Source: Manis javanica
Lineage: Eukaryota; Chordata; Mammalia; Pholidota; Manidae
DNA: 64,000 nt
Direction: 5' to 3'
NCBI RefSeq assembly: GCF_040802235.1
Contig: NC_133161.1
Coordinates: 148,729,121 to 148,793,120, forward strand
Below the pieces are notes generated by a model. That model saw only the letters and a program-made list of their open reading frames with translations, was not told the origin of the DNA and did not search any database. The position numbers were made by a program, and so were the translations under genes. Positions 35,683-50,600 of the stretch are shown here, in pieces. Numbering within the stretch: position 1 is the first letter of the stretch; the number at the start of each line of letters is the position of its first letter.

Positions 35683-38600
35683 GTGAGGCCGGCGGCCGCC
35701 GGGGACGGGAGGAGGGGCGCCGGGCCCTCGCGCGACGGGCCGGGGCCAGGGCCGGGGCGGGCGGGGCGCGGGGAGGGGAGCCGGCCCCGCCCGCAGCCCT
35801 GGGGTCGGGGGTCCGCACCCGTCTCTGTGCGCGGGCCGGTGGCGCGGGGGGCCGCGCGGCGGGAATTCGCGCCCCGGGTGTTTCCGTGTTAGAAGCTGTG
35901 GGTGTTGAGCGCGCCTGCGTCCCCGAGGCTGGAGGCTCGGAGCTGGAGGCTGTGCCGAACGCCGCGGACACGCAGGCGGGGCCCTGGGCCCGGGGTCGGC
36001 GGAGCCCCGTCCCTTCGCTTGGTGGAGTGATGCTGTCACCAGCTGTCACACCCGCGTCGCTCTCGCCGCAGTGACGTGCGCGGCCGCAGGCCTGGACTCG
36101 AGCGGCGTGGGGCGCCGGGCCGTGAAGGCGCGCGTCCGAGCGCCTCCGGCACCGCCTGGTGGTACAGGGCTGCTTCCTGCGGCGGAGTTTCTCGGTCCTG
36201 TCATTGAACGCCGCGTAACGGACACTGAGTTTCCAGGTCGCGGCGCCCCTGACCCGGTTTGAGGATTTTTCACCCATCTTCTTAAAGCTGCCCTGGGCAC
36301 CGGGCGCCTCCCCTGTGCTCTGGACCCTGGGTGCTTTTACCGGCCCGAATCTGTAGCCAGTTGAGAATTACTTTCTGTGCGCCGCGCAGGCCTTGGATTC
36401 TGCTCATGTCTCCATTTCTCCCTCTTTACCTGTACTATCGCCACCCATTTTTCAGGGTCCATCTCAAATGCAGTTTCCTGCATGAAAAGCGCCCCCATTT
36501 TCCTTCAGGCAGAGGTGGCCCCCTCCGGGTTTGTGTTCCTGGAGCACATGAACTCTGTTGCTGTCTTACATTCTGAATTCTCCATCCTGGTTCCTTAAGG
36601 GTATATGGTAATTTTCCTACTCAGAAGGAGTCTGTGGGCGTTCAGTGCAGAGTATTCTATCATTTGTTTGTTGACGGAAGTCAAATCAATGTAGGGGGTC
36701 TAAGATTAGGCCTTAAAATTTTATAAGCAGAAAGATAGAAATTCATTAATTGTTTGAAGTATACAGATTATGGATTTAATTTATTCATTTGCAGTCTTTT
36801 CTGTTAGATACATGATTAAAATTGGTGGCTAGAGTCTGAGCTGATACAGTTCAGTATCAGAGATTCTGGCTCCACTTTCTCCTTTCCAGCCGTGTACTCC
36901 TCTCGGGCACTGGTGGGATTTAGTGATCTTTGCTTTCTTACACCCCAATAATGTGAGGGACCCGTAAGGGTGGGAGAAATTTGTTTTTCAAAGAAACCCG
37001 TTGACTTGAAGGGAAAGTGAGTGGGTGTGGGTAACTGGCAGGAAGGCTCCAACATGGACGATTCCTTTAGGAAGACGAGCTGTTTATTTTTAATAGAGTT
37101 CCCTATTCATCTCCCTGCAGTTCTTTTATCTTCTGTTTTAGGGTGAGGTGTGCAGTATGATCAGCAAGAAGCACAGTGAATTCTTGCCTAGCATGCAGAG
37201 TGCGCAGGACCTGGTCGCCCGAGTGGATAAGCTGTCTGATGACATCGACCTCCTGAAATCCAGGATAGAGAGTGAGGTAAGAATAGTTTGTTATGTTGCG
37301 TCGGTTCATAGGGAGGCAGTTCAGCTTCCTGATTCCTCCCCAATTCAGTTCTGTACAGCTTTTCGAGACTTCGCTTTCCTTATTGGGAAATGGTATTCAA
37401 AGTACATGATTTTAGGGTAGCTTCCAACTTACAATAGAAATATTTTCCAAAACTGTAATTTAAAAAATTTATTTTTATGGTATTTTTTTAAGCTATAATA
37501 ATGTCTTGCATTTAAATAGAACTTTATAAATTTTTAAGAAGTAATGTCAAGATTTTTTTGTCTGTCATAAAATAAAAACAGATGAAAGCTTAGTACTAGA
37601 TCATTTGGCTTTTCCTTTTCTCTCTCCTCGTTTAAAACACTGGCGTCTCTTACAGGCCAGCGTCCTCCTGCGTCTGTAGCCGGGCTTAGCACATTCAAAC
37701 TTCAGCACAGTCTTTGTCTTTGGGCTGTTCTCTGGAATTGGCTGCTTGCCAGTCGCGACCACTCCACTTGCTGTCATAAAGCCACTCTCTCTGGACATGC
37801 AGAGAATCCTTGCCCACCTGTACTGTGTTGCTTTGTGGGGCTAGTGTTTATTCTGTTGTCTTTGGAAAGTCTGGTGGGTTTTAAAGATGTTCACCACGTT
37901 TGCAAAGTGTTGTCATCACAGAAAGGCGCAAGCCAGTCTGGAAACAAAATAGCCACTTTACAATTTTAAAGTCATTTATAGTGTGTATTATCTCACCAGG
38001 GTTCTTCCCTGCAGTTTCCTTGTGGAAAAATACACATTTGAAAGGAGGCAAGATAGATTAGAGGTTTAATATCTCATCTGTTTCTGAATTACTGCCCATG
38101 ACTCATTGATATCCAAAGTTAAGATGTTGAGGTATTTTCAAGGTCCTCAAGGATAGATACCAGGCCTTTTCTCTATGTGATATATACTGAAGAAGGAAAG
38201 CAAACATGTGTTTTTCAAAATTCTCTGTGAAACTTGAATCACCTGAGAGAAAACCATTAATTACCTAGAAAATCTATTTAATACCATTTCACCAATCATT
38301 TTGATTAGAGGTTTTAATAATGTGTTATTCTACAACTCTGGCACAGTTTAAAAAATGTCTTCAAAGGGTATTTGTGCTTGGGAGAGGCACATCTATTTTC
38401 TTAAGATTCACACTTGGAAGTGGTGCACATCACTTCTGCTTAAAATCCACTAGTGAGATCTTAGACACGTGATCACATATAGTCTAGGTGGGGTAGCCAC
38501 GTGCTATCACTGTGGGAAATGGAAGAATGGATTTTTGTGGATGTTTTGCACATCGTTCATCCATGTACATGCGTGGAGGTTAGCCATGGAGGTGGAAGAG

Positions 38601-41600
38601 GTGGCCTAGAGAGCATTGAGCAGGGGTTCTCAGCCTCTGCGTCGTTGGTCTGTGGCCCTGGGTAGTGCCAGCTTGTCGGGGGCTGTCCTGACATTGCAGG
38701 GCACTTGACAGCATCCCTCGCGTCTGCCCACTAGATGCCAGTAGAACTCTGTCGTTGGTCTCCAGATATCCCCGAATGTCCCAAATGAGAGCGGGCCAAA
38801 GGAATAGTTGGCTTTGGAGAGCCACAGGTTAGAGTGAGAAGAGGACCAGGCACCAGGCAGCACAGAATATCAGTGCGTATGAAGTGGTCAGAGGGGAGAA
38901 TGAGGCTCCCAAAAGAACACGAATGGCCAGAGAACTAGGAAGAAACATTTTCAGTGGAGGATGGTGCCGTGGGACCAGGGAAGGGAAAGCAGGTGTGCTG
39001 AGAGCGAGACTCTGCTGCTGTGCTTTGGGTTGGCAGCGGCGTGTTCCTGGCACCGGCTGTTCTAGCATAGTGTTGGTGAGATGGTGGTGGTGGTAGAAAC
39101 CAGATCCCTGAGAGTTACAGGGCGAGTGGGAGGTGAGGAAGGAAGGACAGTGAGCGTGGGTCACTCCTGCCAGGAGCCTGTGGGGGAGGAGAGAGAGAAG
39201 GTGGCTGCTGAGAAGAGGGTAGTTGCTGAGGTGAAGGGACTGTTTTCTCGAAGATGGGAGACGTTCTGAAACGTTTAAGTCTGATGGTGGGAGTGTTGCT
39301 CTAGTAAGTATTCAGTTAGTGTATATTTCATGAAGAATGAATTAGAGTGAGGTGAAAGTTGTAGAAAGGAAATAATTGATGGTGTGAAGTCCCTGAAAAG
39401 GTGGGACAGAATGGGAGGTGGATTCTGAGTCATAAAAGCATTCCGACAGAGCCATCCATGGTGGATGGGTTATCACCTGGCAGTGGGGAGGCCCTTCTAG
39501 AAGTGCAGGGGGATGCGCTCTGATGAAAAATCCCTGCTGAAGTTAAGAATAGATGGTAACCCAAGGCTGTTACGTTGGGAATGGGTATTGCTGCATAGGA
39601 CAATTGTTTGGGTTAAGTGGATCACGTAAGATCTCTTCCTGTTACATTTTGTGATTTATGTTCCAATCTTAACTGGCACTTAAACTTCAACATTATCACA
39701 CTCATCTAGTGAAGCTATTGGTCAGCTGTACATGTTTCATTTCTCAGGTGTAGTGTAGCCTAAAAGCACTTGTCTTTGCTGTGTGACCAGGTCCGGCAGG
39801 ATCTTCGTGTATCAACTGCTGAGTTTACAGACTTGAAGCGACAGTTGGAAAGAGACTCAGTCGTCCTGAGTTTGCTTAAACAGCTCCAAGAGGTCAGTAG
39901 CTAGTGTTCGGGAGGTGAAGACGTTTTCTTTTTTTTTTTTTTCAGTTGGTCTTATTGTTAAATGGGTATACCTGAATCTTTGGTGTATTTTCATACTTTA
40001 AGAGCAGACAAGCAGACAGACTTGACATAGTAGGATGTGTAACATAAAATACCTAAAAGCTGTACTTCTTTTTGCAGTTTTCTACTGCTATTGAAGAATA
40101 TAACTGTGCATTAACAGAGAAGGAGTATGTCGCTGCAGCTCGGTGTCTGGAAAAGGTATTAATGCTTCTCCCAGGCACGAGCAGTCGGTGCTGTTCTTGT
40201 TGTTCGTAAACTCTGTTTTCTGTGTGTCATTGTACAAGTATATTCTAATTGTCCTGAGTCCAGATGGAACGTTCAACAGTGATTCCATTTTACTGACAGG
40301 CACAGAAAGGCTTGATGTTATTAAAATCCAGAAAATGCTTTGATTTAAAAATGTTGAAATCTCTCAGCATGGAGCTCACGATACAGAAACAGAATATACT
40401 CTATCACCTTGGAGAAGAGTGGCAGAAGCTGATTGTATGGAAGCTCCCACCATCAAAAGGTGCTGCTGGCCTCAGGTGGACTGCTTTGCTTAATCTGCCT
40501 GAACTAATTAGGCCTCTGAATGTGTTCTGAATATTTTATATTGGTGGGTGAGAAAGTTTCATTTGTTAATCTCCCAAGTCTACATTTAGTTTCTTATTAA
40601 GCAAAAGGCTTATTAGGACCGACACATTTGGGTCCCTAAATCGTCCTCACTCCACTTCTCTGTGTCTCTCTGTGTGCCCCTGACAAGGAAGGAGCAGGGA
40701 CGGGATAAACGATAGGATGGGCGGGAGCCTCGTGGTGGGGGTATGCTGGGGGAGGTGGTAGCAGTTTACAACTGACTGTTCCACGTCTCCACCGCGTTTC
40801 AGGATGTATGCATTCCCAACAGCCCTGATCCCAGGAACTGTCTTGACTAGCAGGTTTAAAGAAGCTATTCAACCTGCCCCCCTCTTGCAGAGGAAAGAAC
40901 ATAGGTGGGGGAGGGGGTCAGTGGGACTGGTTTGGCGCAATTTTTTTCAGTCTTTCTGGAAAAAATGGTGATAGACTCATGAGATGGGGATCCTTTGCAA
41001 GATGAAGAAAAGGATACTCTGGCTCTCGCTGTGACTTTTGCTACTTGGCCCTCAGCCCTCCTGCCCACTGCTGGGTGTGAGTCTTCTTTAAGGCCTGTTT
41101 ACACAAAGTACGACCTATGAGGCTGTATGTAAAGGACATGCCATGACACTTGTATGTTTTCCAATATTCAGTCTTGAAATTTAGTCTGTTTCAGGAGAAC
41201 CTTTCAGTCCCCCTGCCTCCTTTCTATCCAGTTTGGCTTCCAAATACAGTATATACATATGTGTGTGCATGGACACGCACATACACACATTTCAGGTATT
41301 TTGAAGGAAGTAATCTGGAATGTCTTAAATTCTGTTTCCAAGTAGACTATAAAATTTAGAGAAGGTGGCAGGTGTGTTAATTTGTTGTAATACACCCTTC
41401 TGGTTAAACTTGTTAGGCAAGCTAGTCTATTTGGTAAGAAAGAACCTAGAAGAGCAGATCTTAAGTGAAGCTAGGACGTCACTTCTCATTCCTGCCTTCT
41501 CTCAATACATATTTAATAAGTACTTTTTAATATATAGGCACATCATCTTACTTTGTATTTAATGTGAGACTTTGGGTATGCCAGAAACAGTCATTCCCCT

Positions 41601-44600
41601 CTTAAAGTGATGCCAGGGACACGTATGTCGTGATTACTGTCTGGTTGCATTAGAAGGATATTGTGATAAAGCCACATACCTAGAGAGGATAGACTCTGAG
41701 GAATAGAAGTGGGAACATCTTGTATTGCTGATTTTTTTTACCTTTTCCTTAGATACCAGCAACTTGGAATCTTGCCTACAAACAGAACTTCACTTATGCA
41801 CTGAACAGTCTCAGAAAGAAGAGAAGACCCCTGTGCCCCCAGTCAGCTCTGTCCTGTTGGCATTTTTTATCCTTGGGGAGCTACATACGAAGCTTAAGTC
41901 ATTTGGTACGGTGTTCCGCTGTATGTAATGTACACAAAAATCTCAGATGGTCCAGTGTAAGGAGTGACTGGAGAGGTCATACAGTAATACTCTGGGTAAT
42001 ATCAGTGACGGATCCTAGAGTTTTGCCTCACTGTTCATCAAATGAAATTATCATAAATACTGCCCTTCTCATTAAGGGCTTGGGTCCTTTTTTCCTTTTT
42101 TTTTTTTTTTTTTTTAACTGTATGCTGCTATTTATTTGGTGTTTTTGAATAATCACAAAAATCTAGCTGGTCTGGGAAACTTGAGTTGGGCAACCTGCAG
42201 CACACGGTGTGTAAGTCCTGGTACATGTGTTTTTGTCGTTAGGCTCAAAGATTTTATTTTGACATGCTTGCTTTTAAAAGTTCCTCGTAGTGGTTTCTGA
42301 TGTGTGTTCATGTAATTCTTCAGGCCAAATGCTGCTGAAGTATATCCTCAGGCCCCTGGCTTCTTGTGCGTCCCTCTGTGCTGTGGTAGAAAGCCAGTCT
42401 AACACCGTTACCATTAGTTTTGAATCTGTGATGTCTGACTTGGAGCATCCATCGCCATCTGACGTTTTTGCAAAAATCAAGCTGGTACTGGAAGTGCTGC
42501 AGAAACAGCTCCTAGGTATGTGCTTTTGTATCTTGGAAAAGTTGGTGTTGTTTTTAAAAGTCAGCATTACCTTAAAGTAGGTAAAAATGTCCGCAAGTTG
42601 AATGAACAGCCGATTGGAGGCGGGTGAGTCGTGCTGTGGGAACAGAGCGGCTGCCGGCTCACTTCTTGCTCTGGTTTGCATTCCTTCTCTGCCCTCTGTT
42701 GACGAGCAGAGTGATCGGTGCTACCTAGACTATGTATTTATAATATGTAGTTGAATTCTTAATAACTTTTTTATTGGACTGAGTAACATCACATTTTGGG
42801 CTTTTGCTTTAATTATAAGAAAAGCAGAAATGAACCAAGTGCTATTTTACATATTTTAGTGGGAAAAATCTAGGTTTAACACAGGAAATGAATTACATGC
42901 CGCCTCATTTAATTCATTTCCTGTTGGTTTATCTTCATATATTCTCACTTGAAATACCCAGTTGCTGTATTGCTTGAATCATTTTTGGTTGTCGTACTGT
43001 TAAAAATTAAGTTTGTCCCAGTGTTTGTTTTCATACTGTTCTTAGTTTTTACTTGCGTATTTGACTTAGCTTGCTTGTGCTTTTCTCGGTTCTCTCATTG
43101 GGAGGTCAGATCAAGCATTCTTGATGTGGGGAAAGTGAAAACAATGCTGCTGTTGTTAGTACGCCTACCTGGCAGCCTACGAGTTTATATAAAATAATTT
43201 ACATGTAAAGCTTGGAAATTTTTCTAGTTTTAACAACAGAGAAGGAAAAGAAAGTCTTAAGACTTAGGTCAACTACAGAAATCCAAGGTAGTTTTTCTTC
43301 TTCCATTACCAAAATGCCCATTTTGTAAATTAAATCTTTAGGGTGGTTTAAAAGAATTGTTCAGAATGTATTGTTGCATGCTGTCTGCTTTAATGATGTC
43401 CTACTGTGTGGAGCTTTGTCGAACAAGCCTGATTGACTTTACACATGCTGGACTCGAAGATTCTTCACAGTAGCTGCTACTATTTCCCTATCACCTTATC
43501 ATTATTAATATAAACATCCTTTTTTTTTTTTTAATAACGTAGTTTCAGGTTCCCCTGTCCTTACTGCTTCTGTGAATAAAATATTCCATTTCTTCTGTAG
43601 TTCTCCTGTTGAAGTATGGTGTTAAACAGAACACAGTATTCTAGGGATAGTTGGAACCTGTTAGAATAGTATGGGGGCATTCATGTCTGCCTTCTCAGTT
43701 CTGCTTCTGTCAGTATAGCCAAAGCTTTCATGTATTACAGGTAACCTATTGAGCTCAATGTAAATGAAAATCCTATGTCATACTCAGTACAAACTGCTGT
43801 GCTCCCATGATTTTTTGGAGTTAAATTTTACTTGGTACAGTTTTGCAGTGTGTTTACTGTCCTTTCTAATTCATTGTCCGTATGCTTACTTGATGACAGA
43901 ATTTTCATATAGTTTAATCTGAATCGGTGATGATACTACTGCGTGGGATAGGGCCAGAGTCAGAGAGGGCTCTGGGGAGTTGCGTATGAACCTCTTTCCA
44001 GGTCACGGACCTCATGACGTCAGTCAGTCGTACGCCTGTCTCACTGGTACGTTTCTCGGGCCTGGGGGCCTCCGCACAGAAGGCAGCTCATGTGGTGTTG
44101 CCAGGGGCTCCTCTGATCTCTTCACGAGTTTTAGGCTTTAGTTTCTCCTTTACTGTTTGTTCCAAGCTCATTGTCTTTGGCAAAGGGGAGAATGACAAGC
44201 AGGAGTTTAGGAATTCTGAGTTCTCTCTGAAAGCATTCACTCCCTTCATCTTCTCCATCTAAATGTAATCTGAAAATGATATTTTAAGTCCTTAGTTCTT
44301 TTTAAAATCCTCTACTTTGGATTTCAGTCATTCTGAAGCTTCATAAATGCTTTTCCCCTTTTAGGTTTGTCTTTGGTTATATGCTCTTCTTTTGACCTTT
44401 TACATACGTATTTGTTCTCCCATGTTTTCTTTATTATTAAGCATCATTATACCAAAAACAAAGGAGCTTTTAAAAGAGTAGAAAGAAAATTGTTTTGGAA
44501 AAAATTTAGCAGAATATTTAAAAAGTTTTAACATGTTTGTAACCTTCAAACCAAGATTTCAGCTTCTAGGAATCTGCCCTAAAGACGTAATCTTAAGTAT

Positions 44601-47600
44601 ACAAAGCCAGTTAATTTATTACAAGGATGTTCATCAAAATGTTATTTATAATACTGAAATACTGAAAGGTAATGAAATCTGGAAGAATAGGGAAATGATT
44701 AAGTAAAAAGTCATCAAGTGTTCTATTAAAGGATTAAAAACTTTATTAAAATCAATCATCAGGTGGGAATGCACACTATCATTAATATTCTTTGACATGG
44801 GTTGTGGTGAATGTAAAAAAGATACAGTAAAATAAGTATGAATATTAAAATAGAAGAAATTACCTTTACTTGTAAGTGGTATAATTGTATACCTAAAAAA
44901 CCAAAAGACTCTACTAAAACTTTTATAATTAATCAGTTTACTAAGTTGTCTAGTTACAATATAAATATTAAAAAATTGGTGCCTTCTCTAAATTAGTAAT
45001 AATTATAAGTTAAAATATAAAGGTATTTATAATGACAATAAAATCTATACAGTTCTTGAAGATAAATTTAGTAAGAAAGGAGAGGACATACATAAGGAAA
45101 ACCATAAAATTTACGGGGAAATGATGTAAAACCTGAATAAAAGGGAAGTTATCTTGGATTAGAAGATAGTCTCTCAGAATTGTTAGTTTGTTCCAAAATA
45201 ACACATGAAGTTGATATATTTCCAATCACAGTCATTTTCTATTTTCAGAATGGACTAATTACTCCAAAGCTTACATTAAAAATTTATTTGTGAGAATTGC
45301 TAATGATTTAAAGAAAAACTCGTGGGAGGATTTATAATTAAAACTATGTTCTTTGTACAAGAGACCAGTAGAATGAAAAAGAGTCAGAAGTAGAGTCAAG
45401 AGTAAATGAAAACTTAGTTTTATCAAAGTCACATCTCAGAGGGACAGATGTTCATATGGGTGTAAGGGAGGAAGAGTACAAACCAGACCCTTAATACTGG
45501 TCACACGGGCACAGAGAAGGGGCTTGTGGGTACGGAGAGGGAGAACTTGGCTGTTTCTCTCCACACGCTAGAGGCTTGGGGCTCGTCATACACGCACATT
45601 TTGCTCTGGCCATGAGTGATTTTCTAGGAAGTATAAACTACTAAAATTTATCAAGAAGCAGAAACTCTGAATATACAAATAATTGTAGAAGAAATTTGAA
45701 GGGTTGTTCCAGACTTGCCACTAAAAAGTCCACCGTCAGCATAGAAGGTTTATGGCTGAATTCTGTGCATTCTTCAGATACAGATGATCCCTTTGTAAAT
45801 TGAGGCTCTTTAGAAACTGATTTTAGAAATAGTCAACAGAAAATGATGAATATGTGCCCTACTTAATTTTTTAAAAACCAGCATACACTTAATACCAAAG
45901 TGTAATAATGATAGCTTATATTACAGAGAAAACATGTCAAACGATTTTCCCTTTGGCTTATAAATGCAAGCATTTACAAAAAATACTAATTAAATCCAGC
46001 ATTACCTTTAAAAAAAAATGCATTGTGACTGAGGATTTGTTCTAGGAGTGCAAAGGTGGTTTGGCATAAGAAAGCAACCAACTAGTTTATTATGTCAGCA
46101 TATTAAAAGGGGCTATGCCATTAGACATGGAAGATAGTATGACAAATTCTTTATCTTTTCCTTGTTAAAAATTAAGTGAAACAGGAATAGAGTATATTCT
46201 GATAGTATGGTGAAATTTTCATAGTGTGATTTTAGGAAAGAAGAAAAGTATGCACAGTGGTTTATACAGTGATCATACCTGTGTATTACACCTGACTTCT
46301 GACTTTCCTTTTCTGGTATGCATGTGCATACCCATTCAGCAAATCTTTATTCAGCAAGGGACACCGTACCTGCTGCTTAGCACTGCTTGACTAGGATGGC
46401 ACTTGGATTTAGGTGCTGTGGTCTAGGTCAGCAGTGGCTAATAGCAGTAAAATGTGAGCCTTCTAATATAAGGTGAAGTCTTCTAGTAGCCACATTTAAA
46501 GAAGTCAAAGGAAACATGTAAACTTGTGTTTACTGATATATTTTATTTAGCCCAATATGGCCAAAATATTATTTCAACATATAATCAATGTAAAATTATT
46601 AATAAGGTGTTTTACCTTCTTTTATTTATGCAAACTGTTCCAAATTTGGTGCATATTTTACACTTACAGCACATCTCAGTTTAGATGCGAATTTTCCCTA
46701 GAAATACTGGTTATGTATTTAAATATTATAAAATTTACAGTTGAAAAAGTAGGTTCCATATCTGTGTTGTTCCAAACATACTGAAAAGATTCCCAGTAAC
46801 TGTTGAGTAACAAAACATAATTTTCCTTCAATACTGTCATCTACATCACCAGATTTGTTTCATCCCTCTAAAGAGAATTAATTTGAAGCAAAAGCGTATC
46901 AGTTTCAAAATTATGACTAAATTAAGTAAAGTCACTACCCATGTATCAATATTATTAACATGAAATTCAAAGTGGTATTGGGTAAGTTTTTTAGAAGTTG
47001 TAAATTTATCACTATCAACAAAGCATTCTCAAATTATTTGGTATTTTGGCAGCCAGTTCACATTAGTGATTAGAATACAGGTCTTCTGCATAGTTTTGTT
47101 AGAAAAACGGTAAAGTTATTACTGATTTGTATTAATGGAAAGGTTTAATTTCAGTTACAAATTTTTGCATGTGTCTAGCTAGGACACAAATAGGCTTTTC
47201 TTTGCCTTAAAGCTTCACATGTAGCTAGTTCATATGCAGTATGATATCAGTAAGAAAACAAAATACATTGCCATTTTGTATCTCTGATTATTGAATATTT
47301 GGCAAGCATTCAAGAAAATCTTGAAGATAACAGTGCAGTACGTCTTTGTAAAACTCTTCCAGACTCAACTAATGAGCATTGGAAAAGAGTGTAAGATCAT
47401 TGTACTTACTGCCCTGTTTCTTTCAACAGTTCCCTAAACCAGTGATAATGTGTGTTGTTTGCATGTGAACAAGTTTAACAACTGCATTCATGAGAGTTTT
47501 CATAGAGTCCATTTCAGAAAAAAGCTAAACGCATACATGTATCATGAAGTGGGGTGAAGCAGTAAGGGACTCATTAGTCTCCTGTTTTAAAATTACAGAT

Positions 47601-50600
47601 TTGCACTTTTTTACCTAACGTAGCATTGGTACTGTCTCTTGTGATAGAATTTTCTATATCTAGCTGAAATTCTTTTTGTCATATGATCTTAACAATTTTA
47701 ATTTATAAGATTAAAACATTATACTGCAAGTTTGATATTGTAGACTGAATTAACAATTTGTTAATTTGAAACTCGTTTTAAACAAAACCACTTAAAATAT
47801 CTGAACCTAAAGAAAAGTACTTGTAGTAATTCAGAAGCTGAGTCAATTGGTCTTTGATTAGATACTCAGAGACCTAGCAGTCTCTGAACAATATCCCCCT
47901 TATAATGGCTTAATTGAAGGGCTTTTACATTTTTAAAAATGTATTTTTCTCAGTTTTCTAAAAATATTTCCACAACACAAATAATACTTTTTTTTGCATG
48001 TCTCTATCAAAAATGTTTTGTGTGTGTGCAAGAATCCAAGTCATTTTCTAGCTGACCAAAGTTGCAGGCTTAGATACTGTTAAAATCGCATTTTTGGTTG
48101 GATGTTTAGTTGTGATTTCAGGTGACTAATTTTGTCAATTCTTTTTGAGAAGAAACTTAAAAATTCCCAATTTATTTGCTGAAAAACATTTCTTTATATT
48201 GTTTATTATCTAGAACAAGCAGGTTTTTTTGTTTTGCTTTTTCTTAAGCATATTACAGCTGCCATTCGGTGTGAAATTTGTGATCTATTTTCTTCCAAGT
48301 CTCTCTTTTTCCCTTTACTGTTCAGTGGTTCTACTAGCTTCTGCATCGTCACTGGATTTTGCCTGAATAAGTGTACCTTGTCCATAATTACTTTCTTAAG
48401 CTAGAAGAGCAATTACATCATAATTAAAATAAGGATTTAATTTCAACTACCTTTTATAATTCATATAGGTATCATTGTAGCTTGTGCTTTTGCATAAAAT
48501 ACTCAAACACGTTATAGTGTTTTATGTTGGTGCACAGGGAAGAAAAGTCCTTCCAGTGGAATGAATCTGTCTGTTCACACCAGCTAGATTGGTAACGTGT
48601 ATGTGAGGCACTAGAAATCGTGTATGTGTGTGACTAGAGTTCTGTAGTATGTAACATAGTACCTACTCTGTGTGGTGATTAAAATGAAATGTGGTCTTAC
48701 TGAAACAACTAAGTTTTGTTTAACAGAAACACATTTTATACTACCTTTTTTTTTAGTTTATAATTTTTATTAAAAGTACACTTTTCTCCAGTGTGACATC
48801 TGGTGGAACTGTAGTATGCTGTCAAAATCAGGAAATTGACTGGTACCTTGACAGAACCTATTCAGATTTCACCAGGTTTACCTGTGCTCATTTGTGAGCA
48901 TGTATAGTTCTGTGCAGTTCTATATGTATATTTTTGTAACTGCCACCACCACCAAGATACAGAACTGTTCTGTCACCCCAAGGTTCCTTTGTGCTACCCT
49001 TTTATAACCGCATGCCCTTGTGTCCATTTTTAAACTTAAATTAAAATTAACTGGAATTTTAATAAATTCGGCTCTTTGTCACACCAGCCACATTTTAAGT
49101 GCTCAGTAGCCAGGTGTGGCTGGTGGCTATCATTGCGTAGTGCAAGCCTACGTTTTAAATACTGTGAGGTCTCTCAAGGCTCTGGACAATATAGACATTC
49201 TTTCAACATTCTTAACCCCTGAGGTCTTCCGTGGTGAATCAGAACTTGGTTCAAAATAGCTGGTCCCACTTGGGGTTCCTCTTCCCTCTGCATTGCTCAC
49301 TGATTCTTAACTAGTATTTAATCAGTAGTATATTCTAAATATAACTCCCTCAAAATGTCTGGTGAAAAAACAAAGATGCGCTGTAGAAGAGGTATTGCAG
49401 TGTTGTGTTTGCTGGACTGGGCATCACAGCGCAAGTGTTGCTGATCGCTGTGTAATGCAGAGGCCTGACACCTTCCTGTTAACAGAGTACAGGCAGGGGG
49501 ACAGTGCAGGGACTCACCTGAGCGGTGGGAGCCAAATGGTATGTCATGGTTTGCCCAACACAGTCGGGTGGAGGGGGCTGTAAAATCTGTGCTGTTTTCT
49601 TCCCCGTGGTCATAAAATTAAGGAATTCTAGGAAACTAGGAAACTTGAGAATAATCTATACTGAAAGTTTCTTGCCTAAAACTTTTTCTTTTGAATTCAG
49701 ATCTGCCTCTTGATGATGCTGACCTAGAAACTGAAAAAACACCCAAGATCATACTGGCTGGGATGCTGGGTGACATCATCTGGGAGGACTTGTCCGAGTG
49801 CCTCGTTAAAAACTGCTTGGTTCATTCTATCCCAGCGAACAGCAGCGACTTGCAGCAGTACGAGGAGGTGAGAGGGCCGCGCGGGAGCGCTCGACGCCGG
49901 GCTGCTGCTGCCGCTCTTGCTTTCCTCGGAGCTTTTTGCTCCTGAAAATAATTACTAATAAGGAGTGGAAGCAAATTCCTTATAACTTCTTTCTCTCCCA
50001 GCTTCCTACTTTTTGATTGGGAAGTATGTTTTCTCATTAAATATATTTTAAGTGAGGTACTTTTATAGTTGTATCAGCCGTGGTAGCGACTATGTGGCAC
50101 TTACTTTTCTGTTGCTTTTTAGTGTTAACTTGAACACTAAAATAAGGATATTTGTTTTAAAGATCTTTGTACCTTTACTGAGTAGAGTCAGGAATTTCTG
50201 TTGAAGGTACTATTCCTAATGAATTTTAGGCTGGAAAAATATATAATATTTTTATATCTAATAATTGATGGTCTGTTCTGAAACTTAAATGACCAGCCGG
50301 TCCTTGTTCTTTTCTGTATGTTGGATTGAAATTTTAATGTTGAAGTGGAATATTTGTATATGATTCCTTTTTTCCTTTTTTGTTTCTCAGATCATACAGT
50401 CCACTGAAGAATTTGAAAATGCCCTAAAAGAGATGAAGTTTTTAAAAGGAGATACTACTAACTTGCTGAAATATGCCCGTAACATCAATTCTCATTTTGC
50501 TAACAAGAAGTGTCAGGATGTGATTGTAGCAGCCAGAAACTTAATGACCTCTGAAATTCACAACACTGTGAAGGTATTGGGGTTATAGTATGTTGCAGTT

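Larger units (their letters stand above)
34845..36135. promoter_or_regulatory. ZW10: CpG island, ZW10 promoter and first exon
   Basis: About 1.3 kb of very GC-rich, CpG-dense sequence around the ZW10 start codon, unlike the flanks. It contains a perfect palindromic NRF1-type site (35238-35249), several ETS-like CTTCC cores and no clear TATA box, which fits a broadly expressed housekeeping promoter. The transcription start was not determined. Confidence 0.85.

Noticed and set aside
34798-36277. Several long open frames on both strands in the ZW10 CpG island
   Set aside because: GC-rich sequence has few stop codons; the predicted peptides are Arg/Pro/Ala-rich with no domain, and only exon 1 of ZW10 matches a real protein.
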